Of a DNA stretch of 15,155 bases, positions 7,530 to 15,155 are shown one piece after another. The DNA comes from Pseudomonadota bacterium. Its GTDB lineage: Bacteria; Pseudomonadota; Gammaproteobacteria; Burkholderiales; Burkholderiaceae_C. The notes beneath the pieces are model-generated. The model searched no databases and was not told where the DNA came from. It saw nothing but the letters and a program-made list of their open reading frames with translations. How positions within the stretch are numbered: the stretch's first letter is position 1; every line of letters starts with the position of its first letter. The stretch covers positions 1 to 15,155 of the forward strand of contig JAEZKX010000357.1 of the NCBI GenBank assembly GCA_023436025.1, in the 5' to 3' direction. Made by a program: the position numbers and the translations under genes.

Positions 7530-8282
7530 CTAGCGGCCCGTGAACCTGGGCGGCCGCTTTTCCGCCCACGCGGCCTGGCCTTCGCGCAGGTCCGCGGATT
7601 CGTACGCGCGCCGGATGTCCGCCTGCAGCGCCTGCGCATCCAGGGTGCCGCGGGCGATGCGGTTGAGATGCCTCTTCATCCCGATCAGCGGCAAGGGCGC
7701 CATCGTCGCGCAAGTCTGCGCGAGCGCGGTCACTTCGGCGTCGAGCCCGTCTTCTCCCGCCAGGTGGGTGAGGTAGCCGATGCGCAGCATCTCGTCCGCG
7801 GCTATCCGCTGGGCGGTGAGGAACAGGCGCTTGGCGTTGTCCAGCCCGAGCCGGGTGACATAGCGCTCCATCCCCGATCGGTAGTAGTGCAGTCCCAGGC
7901 GCGCGGCGGGCATGAACATGTCGATGCCCGGCGCGCCGACGCGGAAGTCGCATGCCAGCGCGAGGTCGGTGGCGCCGCCGTACACCCCGCCATGCAGCGC
8001 GGCGATGGTGACGGGGCGCGCGTCCTCGACCGCATCGACCACGGCGGCGAAATCCACCTTGCGCGCGCCGCCGATGCTGCCGATGTCGTAGCCGCTGCAG
8101 AAGTACTTCCCGGTGGAACGCAGTAGCAGGACCAGGACGGCCGGGTCGTCGTTGACCGTCGCCACGTGCGCGGCGATGCACTCCAGGTCTTCGGCGGTCA
8201 GCCGGTTGGCCTGCGCCGGCCGGCGCAGGGTGAGCGTCGCGACGGGGCCGGCGATCTCGAGCGTGGGGGTGGAAGGATTCAT
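7530..8282 (-). CDS. Crotonase-fold protein (enoyl-CoA hydratase/isomerase family), atypical active site
   Basis: A 250-residue member of the crotonase superfamily, expected to act on a CoA thioester in the cytoplasm. Both oxyanion-hole segments are recognisable: FCSGYDIGSI (61-70) and HGGVYGGATDLALACD (97-112). By-eye alignment to rat mitochondrial enoyl-CoA hydratase puts Asp106 at the position of Glu144 and Ala126 (in MPAARLGLHYY) at Glu164. The classical acid/base pair is therefore not intact, and simple hydration is doubtful. The C-terminus EKRPPRFTGR is typical of the family. The ATG at 8282 overlaps the stop of the preceding crotonase gene as ATGA. Together with the adjacent CoA-transferase it probably serves degradation of an organic acid. 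Possible activities include isomerisation, hydrolysis, dehalogenation or C-C bond chemistry on a CoA ester; the sequence does not choose between them. Confidence 0.9.
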   Translation of the reverse strand: MNPSTPTLEIAGPVATLTLRRPAQANRLTAEDLECIAAHVATVNDDPAVLVLLLRSTGKYFCSGYDIGSIGGARKVDFAAVVDAVEDARPVTIAALHGGVYGGATDLALACDFRVGAPGIDMFMPAARLGLHYYRSGMERYVTRLGLDNAKRLFLTAQRIAADEMLRIGYLTHLAGEDGLDAEVTALAQTCATMAPLPLIGMKRHLNRIARGTLDAQALQADIRRAYESADLREGQAAWAEKRPPRFTGR

Positions 8283-9082
8283 CGTCCGTGGAACTCCGGC
8301 GGTCGCTTGGCCAGGAAGGCGCGGCGCCCTTCCCGGTAGTCTTCGCTGTCGAAGCAGCGCCGCACCAGGGCGGCGATCTCCTCGCTGCCTTGGGCATCGG
8401 CATGGCGTTCGAACAGCTGCAGGGCGCGCTTGGCGGCATGCACCGTCAGCGGCGCGTTGGCGGCGATGCCCGCGGCATACGTCTGCACCTGGCTTTCCAG
8501 CACGCCCTTGTCCGCGACGAAGTTCACCAGGCCCAGCCGCAGCGCCTCGGGCGCGTCCAGGAAGCGGGCGCTGAACAGCATGTCCTTGGCCGCCGCGGGG
8601 CCCACCAGCCGCGCCAGGGCGGCGATGCCGCGGTAGTCGTAGCCCAGGCCCAGGCGCGCGGCCGGAATGGCGAAGCGGGCATCGGCCGACGCGAAGCGCA
8701 GGTCGGCCGCCAGCGCCAGGGCCAGCCCGCCTCCGACGCAGTAGCCTTCGACCATGGCGATCAGCGGCTTGCCCAGGTCCGCCAGCGCGGCGAAGCCACG
8801 CGCGGTGACCTGGTCGTAGCTGGCCTTCTGCGCGGCGTCGGCGCGGTGCTGCTCGAACTCGGAGATGTCGGCGCCCGAGGCGAAGGCCTTGCCACCGGCG
8901 CCGCGCAGCACGACGACGCGCACCCGGGCATCGGACCCCAGGGCTTGGGCCGCCACGCCCAGCCCCTGCCACATGTCCAGCGACATCGCATTGCGGCGCT
9001 CCGGATGATTCAGCGTGATCCAGCCGATGCTGCCTTCCACGCGAGCCAGGATGCGGTCCGTTCCCAGTTGCGGCAGGCTCAT
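8279..9082 (-). CDS. Crotonase-fold protein (enoyl-CoA hydratase/isomerase family), lacks both hydratase glutamates
   Basis: A 267-residue crotonase-family protein, paralogous to its downstream neighbour and acting on CoA thioesters. The family start IGWITLNHPERRNAMS, the first oxyanion segment FASGADISEF (67-76) and the second VEGYCVGGGLALALAAD (111-127) are clear. By-eye alignment places Ala121 at rat hydratase Glu144 and Ala141 (in IPAARLGLGYDYRG) at Glu164, so it should not work as a classical hydratase. Asp149 in LGLGYD falls at about the place of the catalytic Asp204 of dienoyl-CoA isomerase and near the nucleophile Asp145 of 4-chlorobenzoyl-CoA dehalogenase. This suggests isomerase-like or nucleophilic chemistry, a tentative reading. 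The C-terminus is KRPPEFHGR. Its ATG overlaps the CoA-transferase stop (ATGA) and its stop overlaps the next start, so the three genes are translationally coupled. Confidence 0.91.
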   Translation of the reverse strand: MSLPQLGTDRILARVEGSIGWITLNHPERRNAMSLDMWQGLGVAAQALGSDARVRVVVLRGAGGKAFASGADISEFEQHRADAAQKASYDQVTARGFAALADLGKPLIAMVEGYCVGGGLALALAADLRFASADARFAIPAARLGLGYDYRGIAALARLVGPAAAKDMLFSARFLDAPEALRLGLVNFVADKGVLESQVQTYAAGIAANAPLTVHAAKRALQLFERHADAQGSEEIAALVRRCFDSEDYREGRRAFLAKRPPEFHGR

Positions 9083-10259
9083 GCGACCGCCCCGTCGCGC
9101 CGCATCGCGGCGACCTCGGCGGCGCCGTAGCCCAGCTCGTGCAGGATGGCATCGCTGTCCTGGCCGGCGTCGGGAGCGGCGCAGGCGAAGGCCTCGGGAT
9201 GGGGGCAGGCCGACAGGTTGATCGGCGAGCGCAGCAGTTGCAGCGGCCCCAGTTCCGCGTGCACCGCGGGCCGCGTCATGCGCAGGTGCACCGCCTGCCG
9301 GTCCTCGAACGCCTGCCCGATGTCGTAGATGGGTCCGCACGGCACGCCCGCCGCATTCAGCCGGTCGACCAGGTCCGCGACCGGGTGCTGCCGCGTCAGC
9401 TCCCCGATCTGCGCTTCCAGCTCGCGGCGGTGCGCCAGCCGCCCGGATGCGTCCTGGTAGCGCGGGTCGGCCGCCAGCTGCGGCGCACCGAGCGCGTCGC
9501 ACAGCCTCCCCCACATCGCCGCGCCCGGCCCGCAGATGTTGACCTTGCCGTCCTTCGCATCGAAGGTCCCCATCGGCACCAGCGTGGGATGCGAATTGCC
9601 TTCCTGGCGCGGTACCTCGCCGTCGACCGTGTAGCGAACGCCCTGGAAGTCCAGCTTGTTCAGCATCGCCTCCAGCAGCGAGGTGTGCACCCATTGCCCT
9701 TCGCCGGTGCGCTCGCGGTGCAGCAGCGCCAGCAGGATGCCCTGGCCCAGGAAGAGGCCGGCCGTGGTGTCGGAGATCGCGATGCCGGTGCGCCATGGGC
9801 CGCGGCCCGGCTCGCCGGTCACCGAGCTCAGGCCGCTGAGGCCCTGCACGATCTGGTCGAGGCCCGGCCGTTCACTGTACGGGCCGGTCTGGCCGAAGCC
9901 CGAGATGCTGGCGAGGATGATGCGCGGGTTGACGGCGCGCAAGGCTTCGTAGGTCAGGCCCAGGCGCTCCTTCACGGAGGAGCGGAAGTTCTCCACCACC
10001 ACGTCGCTGCGTTCGACCAGCTGGCGCAGGATCCTCATGCCCTCCGCGGTCTTCAGGTTCAGGCCCAGGCTGCGCTTGTTGCGGTGCAGGTTCTGCTCGT
10101 CGGAACCGCGGCGCGGCCCCAGCGTGGGCTTGCGATCGGGCGGGTCGATGCGCACCACTTCCGCGCCCCAGTCGGACAGCAGGCGCACCGCGACCGGGCC
10201 GGCGCGGGCGATGGTGAGGTCCAGCACGCGGTAACCGGACAAGGGCTTCGCTGATTTCA

Positions 10260-10260
<1 letters not shown>
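9079..10260 (-). CDS. Family III CoA-transferase (CaiB/BaiF, formyl-CoA transferase-like)
   Basis: A 393-residue enzyme expected to move CoA from a donor thioester to a free carboxylic acid, through an aspartyl-CoA anhydride intermediate. The family pattern is complete: PLSGYRVLDLT, GPVAVRLLSDWGAEVVRIDPP, NRNKRSLGLNLK-like segment (HRNKRSLGLNLK), DVVVENFRSS and NPRIILASISGFGQTGP. It continues with DQIVQGLSGLSSVTGEPGRGP and the catalytic region ISDTTAGLFLGQGILLALL. The Asp there (about residue 164) aligns with the catalytic Asp169 of formyl-CoA transferase. The length matches the family. The start is ATG 10260, read as TGATG with the ATPase stop; a GTG immediately before it (10263) would add one residue and cannot be excluded. 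It lies between the importer genes and two crotonases, so it is the likely activation step for the imported acid. Acid and CoA donor are unknown. Confidence 0.94.
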
Positions 10261-11312
<1,052 letters not shown>

Positions 11313-11334
11313 GTTCCTGCCCTGCTTTCGTCTC

Positions 11335-13065
11335 TCAGGTGCGGCGCAGCATGAAGTCGCGTCCGGCCAGCCGCATGCCGATGCCGACCACCACCGTGAC
11401 GATCACCACCAGCACCACGCCCATCGCCGCCAGCGTCTCGTAGTTGCCCTGCTCGCTCAGGTCCAGCGTCAGCACCGACACCACCCGCGACTCGGGTCCG
11501 GTGAGGAACACCGCGGTGGACAGCTCCTTGGTGCAGATCACGAATACCAGGATGAAGGCGCCCACCAGGGTCTTCTTCAACAGCGGCGCCACCACCCGGG
11601 TGAGCACGGTGAGGCGGCTGCCGCCGAGGATGCGCACCGCCTCCTCCAGCTCGGGATTGAGCGCGCGCACGCCGGCCGAACTGGCGACCACCGAGATCGG
11701 CAGGAAGCGGGTCGTAAAGGCGATCACGATCAGGATGCCCAGGCCATAGAGCGTGAAGGGCGGGCCGGCATAGGCCGCATACAGGCCGATGGCGAGGATC
11801 AGCCCGGGCACGGCGACCGGCGCGAGCGCCAGGAACTGCACCAACGATGGGAAGGGCGTGATGCGCCGCTGCGTCGCATAGGCGATGCAGATGCCCATGC
11901 CCACGCAGATCAGCGCCGTCGCGCCCGAGTACAGCACCGTGTTGACCAGGGCGGAACGCACCGTCAGCTGCTCGAAGAAGATCGCGTGGAAGTTCGCCAG
12001 CGTCAGGTTGCCGGGGGCCAGGCCGCGACCCCAGGCCTTGGACAGCGAGGCCAGCACCAGGATGGCCAGGGGCATCACCACCGCCAGGGCGGCGACGGCG
12101 ACCGAGTAGGCCAGCAGCGGCCACTTCCACCAGCCGATGTCGAAGGGACGCCGCTCGCCGCCCTTGCCCGACACTGACACGTAGCCGCGCCTTGCCAGCA
12201 GCTTGCGCTGCAGCGTCAGCAGCACCACGGTGAGCAGCAGGATCGGCATGGCGAACGCCGCCGCCTGCTCCACCTGCAGGGGATACTGGAAGAAGGACAC
12301 GATCTGCGTCGTCGCCAGGTTGATGCGGGCCGGGATCGCGATCAGCGCGGGCGTGCCGTACAGCGCGATCGCCTCCAGGAAGATCAGGATGGCCGCACCG
12401 ATGATGGAAGGCAGCACCAGCGGCAGCGTCACGCGCCACAGCGTCTGCAGCTTGCCCGCGCCATGGATGGACGCGGCATCCTCCAGTTCGGTGGACACCA
12501 GGTCGAGCGCGGACTTGGCGAACACGTAGATCAGCGGATAGGTGTACAGGGCGATGACGAAGGCCAGGCCCCAGAAGCTGAAGACGTTGAAGGGCCCCTT
12601 GTCCGCGCCCGTGACCTCGACGAACAGCCGGTTGAGCCAACCCGCGTTCGGGCCCGCCAGCAGGATCCAGGCGATGGCGCCCAGGAAGTTGGGCATGACG
12701 AAGGCAGCCAGCACGCTCAGGTGCGTGAAGCCGCGGCCCGGCATGTTGGTGCGCGAGACCGCCAGCGCCAGCGGCACGCCCAGCGCGAGGGCGAGCACGG
12801 TGACCGCGCCCCCCAGGTACAGCGAATTCAGCAGCGCCTGCAGGCTGCGTCCGCGCCCCAGCGCCTGGGCATAGCTTTGCAGCGACCACTCGCCTTGCGC
12901 GGTGTGGAAGCTGTCCCACAGCAGCCGCAGGATCGGGTTGGCCACCAGCAGGACCAGCAGCGCGATGAGGACCATGAACAGCCACATCGCCGGGTCGCCC
13001 AGCGGGCCGCGCGAGCGCCGCACCGCCGGGACCGGAACGACCGCCGTCTCAGACACCGAAGGCAT
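11335..13065 (-). CDS. ABC transporter permease, fused two-domain (FbpB/AfuB type)
   Basis: A 576-residue inner-membrane protein with about 12 hydrophobic segments in two homologous halves, forming the whole translocation channel in one chain. Each half carries the cytoplasmic EAA loop that docks the ATPase: ELEDAASIHGAGKLQTLWRV at about 193-212 and ELEEAVRILGGSRLTVLTRV at about 472-491. A charged linker with GKGGERRPFDI (about 300-310) separates the halves. Fused permeases of this size are typical of the ferric (Fbp/Afu/Sfu) and 2-aminoethylphosphonate-type importers. The ATG at 13065 lies inside the end of the binding-protein gene (17-bp overlap); a GTG at 13056 is an alternative start. It is second in the operon. 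Confidence 0.95.
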   Translation of the reverse strand: MPSVSETAVVPVPAVRRSRGPLGDPAMWLFMVLIALLVLLVANPILRLLWDSFHTAQGEWSLQSYAQALGRGRSLQALLNSLYLGGAVTVLALALGVPLALAVSRTNMPGRGFTHLSVLAAFVMPNFLGAIAWILLAGPNAGWLNRLFVEVTGADKGPFNVFSFWGLAFVIALYTYPLIYVFAKSALDLVSTELEDAASIHGAGKLQTLWRVTLPLVLPSIIGAAILIFLEAIALYGTPALIAIPARINLATTQIVSFFQYPLQVEQAAAFAMPILLLTVVLLTLQRKLLARRGYVSVSGKGGERRPFDIGWWKWPLLAYSVAVAALAVVMPLAILVLASLSKAWGRGLAPGNLTLANFHAIFFEQLTVRSALVNTVLYSGATALICVGMGICIAYATQRRITPFPSLVQFLALAPVAVPGLILAIGLYAAYAGPPFTLYGLGILIVIAFTTRFLPISVVASSAGVRALNPELEEAVRILGGSRLTVLTRVVAPLLKKTLVGAFILVFVICTKELSTAVFLTGPESRVVSVLTLDLSEQGNYETLAAMGVVLVVIVTVVVGIGMRLAGRDFMLRRT

Positions 13066-14095
13066 CCCGCCACAGGTCGATGACCTTGGGGATGTTCACC
13101 ACCATCTGCGGCGGCGTCGGCGCCAGCAGGGGGTGGGCGTCGCCCAGGCCCAGCACGCCTGGCGCGGGCTTGACGCTGGGCCGCAGTGGCACGCTGAACT
13201 CCTCGACCGAGACGCGCGCCGTATCCTCGCTGCCGAGCAGCCACTCCATGAACAGCTTGGACGCGTTGGGCCGCCGCGTGCTGGCCATGATGCCCGACGG
13301 CGAGAGGATCATCACCGGCCCTTCCTTCGGCGCCAGCGTGGCGACCGGGTTGCCGCGCGCGGCCGAGCGCGCCGCCAGGCTCATGGGCCCGGCGGACACC
13401 GAGGCTTCACCGGAGATCACGCCGGTGACGGCGTCGATGGTGGATCGACCCACGTGCGCCTTGTTGGCCGCGAGCTTCCTGAAGAAGTCGTCGCCGTAGA
13501 TCTTGCGCATCTCGATGCACCAGGCGCCCGCGGCGCCGCTGTACGCCGGGTGGGCGACCAGCGCGTTGGCGCTCCACTTCGGATCCGCCAGGTCGCTCCA
13601 CGCCCTGGGCGCCGCGGCCGCCGACACCTTCTTGGTGTTGTAGACCAGGCCCATCATGAAGCAGCTGGACGCGTGGAAGTAGTGGTCCGGATCCATGTTC
13701 TGCACCCGCTTGTCCAGCAGGGAGGCGGCGACCGGCGAGTACTTCATCAGCAGGTTGCGGCCCTTGAGGTCGACGTAATGCGCAAGGTCGGTCGACGTGA
13801 ACACGTCGCAGTTGGGCGTGCCGGCACGCACGTCCTGGTTGAGGCGCTGGAACGCCACTTGCGCCGTCGTGCGCACCACGTTGACCTTCACGCCGGGATA
13901 GCGCGCCGTGAACAGGCGACCCATCCTCTCGGCCACCTCGGAGGTCTGGGGCACGGTGTACCAGGTGAGCTCGCCCTCCTTCTTCGCCGCTTCATGCAAG
14001 GCGGCGAGGTTGGAAGCGCCCTGGGCGCGCACCACCAGGGGTGCCGCCACCACGCCGGCCACGGCCAGCCCGAAGGTGCGTCTGCGCAGAACCAT
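13049..14095 (-). CDS. ABC transporter periplasmic substrate-binding protein (ferric-type FbpA-like fold, probably not iron)
   Basis: A 348-residue extracellular solute-binding protein, the probable specificity component of the ABC importer encoded just downstream. The N-terminus MVLRRRTFGLAVAGVVAAPLVVRAQ has a twin-arginine-like motif (RRTFGL) and a hydrophobic core ending in a plausible cleavage site near VRA, so Tat export is possible. The mature protein follows the FbpA/AfuA pattern: KKEGELTWYTVPQTSEVAERM, FTARYPGVKVNVVR, CDVFTSTD and GLVYNTKKV. In FbpA the adjacent iron-ligand tyrosines fall about where this protein reads SVSAGPMSLAARS (233-245), with no tyrosine, so iron is an unlikely ligand. 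AGGAGA lies 5 nt before the ATG. It is the first gene of the operon and is divergent from a quinone oxidoreductase. The ligand is unknown; an organic acid fits the downstream CoA genes. Confidence 0.93.
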   Translation of the reverse strand: MVLRRRTFGLAVAGVVAAPLVVRAQGASNLAALHEAAKKEGELTWYTVPQTSEVAERMGRLFTARYPGVKVNVVRTTAQVAFQRLNQDVRAGTPNCDVFTSTDLAHYVDLKGRNLLMKYSPVAASLLDKRVQNMDPDHYFHASSCFMMGLVYNTKKVSAAAAPRAWSDLADPKWSANALVAHPAYSGAAGAWCIEMRKIYGDDFFRKLAANKAHVGRSTIDAVTGVISGEASVSAGPMSLAARSAARGNPVATLAPKEGPVMILSPSGIMASTRRPNASKLFMEWLLGSEDTARVSVEEFSVPLRPSVKPAPGVLGLGDAHPLLAPTPPQMVVNIPKVIDLWRDAFGV

Positions 14096-14100
14096 GTGTG

Positions 14101-14106
14101 TCTCCT
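14101..14106 (-). promoter_or_regulatory. Ribosome binding site of the first operon gene
   Basis: AGGAGA on the minus strand, 5 nt before the ATG at 14095. It is a strong site that supports this start for the binding protein. Confidence 0.75.
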
Positions 14107-14167
14107 GTTTGTGGGCGGGCCTGGACGACCCTGTTTGGCGCGCAATCAGTATGCGGACACTTCCACT

Positions 14168-14198
14168 AAAAATACATTAGGGGTTTGTCTGTATTTTT
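14168..14198. repeat. Perfect 9-bp inverted repeat, probable regulator-binding site
   Basis: AAAAATACA at 14168-14176 is matched exactly by TGTATTTTT at 14190-14198, with a 13-nt spacer. The half-site centres are 22 bp apart, about two turns of the helix, so a dimer could bind both on one face. ATAC/GTAT half-sites recall LysR-type boxes, although the spacing differs from the usual T-N11-A. It lies 73-103 bp before the operon start and 32-62 bp before the oxidoreductase start, placed to control both. Confidence 0.6.
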
Positions 14199-14229
14199 TG
14201 GTCCACGACCCCTCGATTTAATGCCCGCC

Positions 14230-15155
14230 ATGGAGCAAACCCTGGCCTTCCAGATCCGGCGGCACGGCGAAGAAGACGTGCTGGAACCGGTCCATGTCGA
14301 TGTGGCGCCGCCCCGGGACGGTGAGATCCAGATCCGGCAGAGCGCCATCGGCGTGAACTTCGCCGACATCTACCAGCGCCGGGGATCGCACGGACCGCAT
14401 GCGGTCACCGCCTTTCCGGTCACGCTCGGTTCGGAAGGCGCGGGCGTGGTGGCGGCAATCGGCCGCGGCGTGACCGGCTTCTCGGTCGGACAGCCGGTGG
14501 CCTGCGTGCATCCGGGGGCCTACCAGGTGGTGCGCAACGTCCCGGCCCACCGCGCGGTGGCGCTGCCGGAATGGATCGCCCCCGAGACGGCCGGCGGCAA
14601 CCTGCTGCGCGGACTCACGGCCGAATACCTGCTGCGGCGGCTCCATCGCGTGCAAGCCGGCGAAGCGATCCTGGTGCACGCCGCCGCGGGCGGCATGGGC
14701 CTGATCCTGTCGCAATGGGCCCGTGCCCTGGGCGCCACCGTGATCGGGACCGTCGGTTCCCCCTCCAAGGCGGAAGTGGCCCGCGCCCATGGGTGCCACC
14801 ACGTCGTCGACTATCGCCAGGAGGATTTCGTCGCGCGCACATTGGCGCTGACCCACGGGGCCGGCGTCGCGGTGGTCTACGACGCCGTCGGCAAGGACGT
14901 CTTCGTGCCTTCGCTGCAATGCCTGCGGCCGCGCGGCCTGGCCATCAACTACGGCACCGCGTCCGGCGACGTCGAGGGCTTCGACCTGCAGTTGCTGCAC
15001 GCCAGGTCCCTGAGCGTGTGCCGCCCCACCCTCAAGACCTTCATCGCCGACGCGGGCGAACTGCAGCAGGCCGCGCGGACCTTCTTCGAAGCGGTGCGCG
15101 ATGGCGCGGTGCGCCTGGACGTCGGGCCCCGCCCCCCCCAGGCCCACGGGCGGGC
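14230..15155 (+). CDS. Zinc-free quinone oxidoreductase (QorA-type NADPH:quinone reductase, MDR superfamily), 3' end cut by the window
   Basis: The first 308 residues of a cytoplasmic NADPH-dependent quinone reductase-like enzyme; E. coli QorA has 327. The GroES-like N-terminal domain shows AIGVNFADIYQRRG (39-52) and LGSEGAGVVAAIGRGV (66-81), as in QorA. The cofactor domain has HAAAGGMGLILSQWARALGATVIGTVGS (from 150), where AAAGGxG binds NADPH, and YDAVGKDVF (217-225). The zinc-ligand cysteines of alcohol dehydrogenases are absent. The ATG at 14230 aligns with the usual QorA start; an in-frame ATG at 14221 would add three residues. Neither has a clear Shine-Dalgarno. It is divergent from the seven-gene operon and may act on a related intermediate or be independent. 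The last residues, VGPRPPQAHGR, fit the family poorly: the usual YPL segment is missing and the DNA there contains a run of eight C, so an error at a sequence end is possible. Confidence 0.92.
   Translation, partial: MEQTLAFQIRRHGEEDVLEPVHVDVAPPRDGEIQIRQSAIGVNFADIYQRRGSHGPHAVTAFPVTLGSEGAGVVAAIGRGVTGFSVGQPVACVHPGAYQVVRNVPAHRAVALPEWIAPETAGGNLLRGLTAEYLLRRLHRVQAGEAILVHAAAGGMGLILSQWARALGATVIGTVGSPSKAEVARAHGCHHVVDYRQEDFVARTLALTHGAGVAVVYDAVGKDVFVPSLQCLRPRGLAINYGTASGDVEGFDLQLLHARSLSVCRPTLKTFIADAGELQQAARTFFEAVRDGAVRLDVGPRPPQAHGR

Larger units (their letters stand above)
14096..14229. promoter_or_regulatory. Divergent promoter region between the seven-gene operon and the quinone oxidoreductase gene
   Basis: These 134 bp separate two divergent transcription units. 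Positions about 14160-14220 are clearly AT-rich against a very GC-rich background, as expected for promoters and control sites. The region holds the inverted repeat at 14168-14198. No textbook -35/-10 pair with 17-bp spacing stood out; CATACT-like and TATTTT-like hexamers are present. The rightward gene has no recognisable Shine-Dalgarno, so a short or leaderless mRNA is possible. Confidence 0.6.

Noticed and set aside
8279..9796. Upstream extension of the second crotonase to 505 codons
   Set aside because: The extension overlaps the CoA-transferase in another frame and has no family similarity. The ATG at 9082 gives the normal crotonase start.
14218..15147. Minus-strand open frame of 309 codons opposite the quinone oxidoreductase
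   Set aside because: Its composition is typical of an antisense shadow, and the plus strand shows a clear QorA-type protein through the same DNA.

Overview
The window is about 15 kb of very GC-rich DNA with tightly packed genes and no RNA genes, insertion sequences, CRISPR arrays or phage genes that I could see. A Bug-family (TctC-like) periplasmic binding protein, a CaiB/BaiF CoA-transferase with crotonases, and the general codon use point to a betaproteobacterium of the order Burkholderiales, perhaps Comamonadaceae. This placement is inferred from gene content, not from a marker gene. Both edges cut through genes.

Left block (1-4358, minus strand): a two-gene RND multidrug efflux operon, lipoprotein adaptor followed by the inner-membrane pump. 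The pump runs off the left edge. The outer-membrane channel, if it belongs to this operon, would lie beyond position 1. A 234-bp divergent intergenic region with several short palindromes separates it from the next block.

Middle block (4593-6454, plus strand): a conserved-looking hypothetical protein with a hydrophobic N-terminus, overlapping by ATGA a RhlE-like DEAD-box RNA helicase with all canonical motifs. It converges on the next operon across 88 bp.

Right block (14095 down to 6543, minus strand): seven genes in one apparent operon, mostly overlapping or nearly so. In transcription order they are a twin-arginine-type periplasmic binding protein, a fused two-domain ABC permease, the ABC ATPase, a family III CoA-transferase, two crotonase-fold proteins and a Bug-type periplasmic binding protein. 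The layout suggests import of an organic acid or similar small anion, activation to a CoA thioester by CoA transfer, and processing by two crotonases. The importer resembles the ferric-type FbpABC family, but the binding protein lacks the iron-ligand tyrosines. Both crotonases lack classical enoyl-CoA hydratase glutamates, so the reactions are unlikely to be standard hydration. The substrate is unknown, and this is the best candidate here for an undescribed pathway. No transcriptional regulator is encoded in the window.

Right edge (14230-15155, plus strand): a zinc-free quinone oxidoreductase of the QorA type, divergent from the seven-gene operon and cut by the window end. The shared 134-bp region is AT-rich against the background and holds a perfect 9-bp inverted repeat, a likely regulator site. 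The last 35 bases are extremely GC-rich and the protein there departs from the family pattern.
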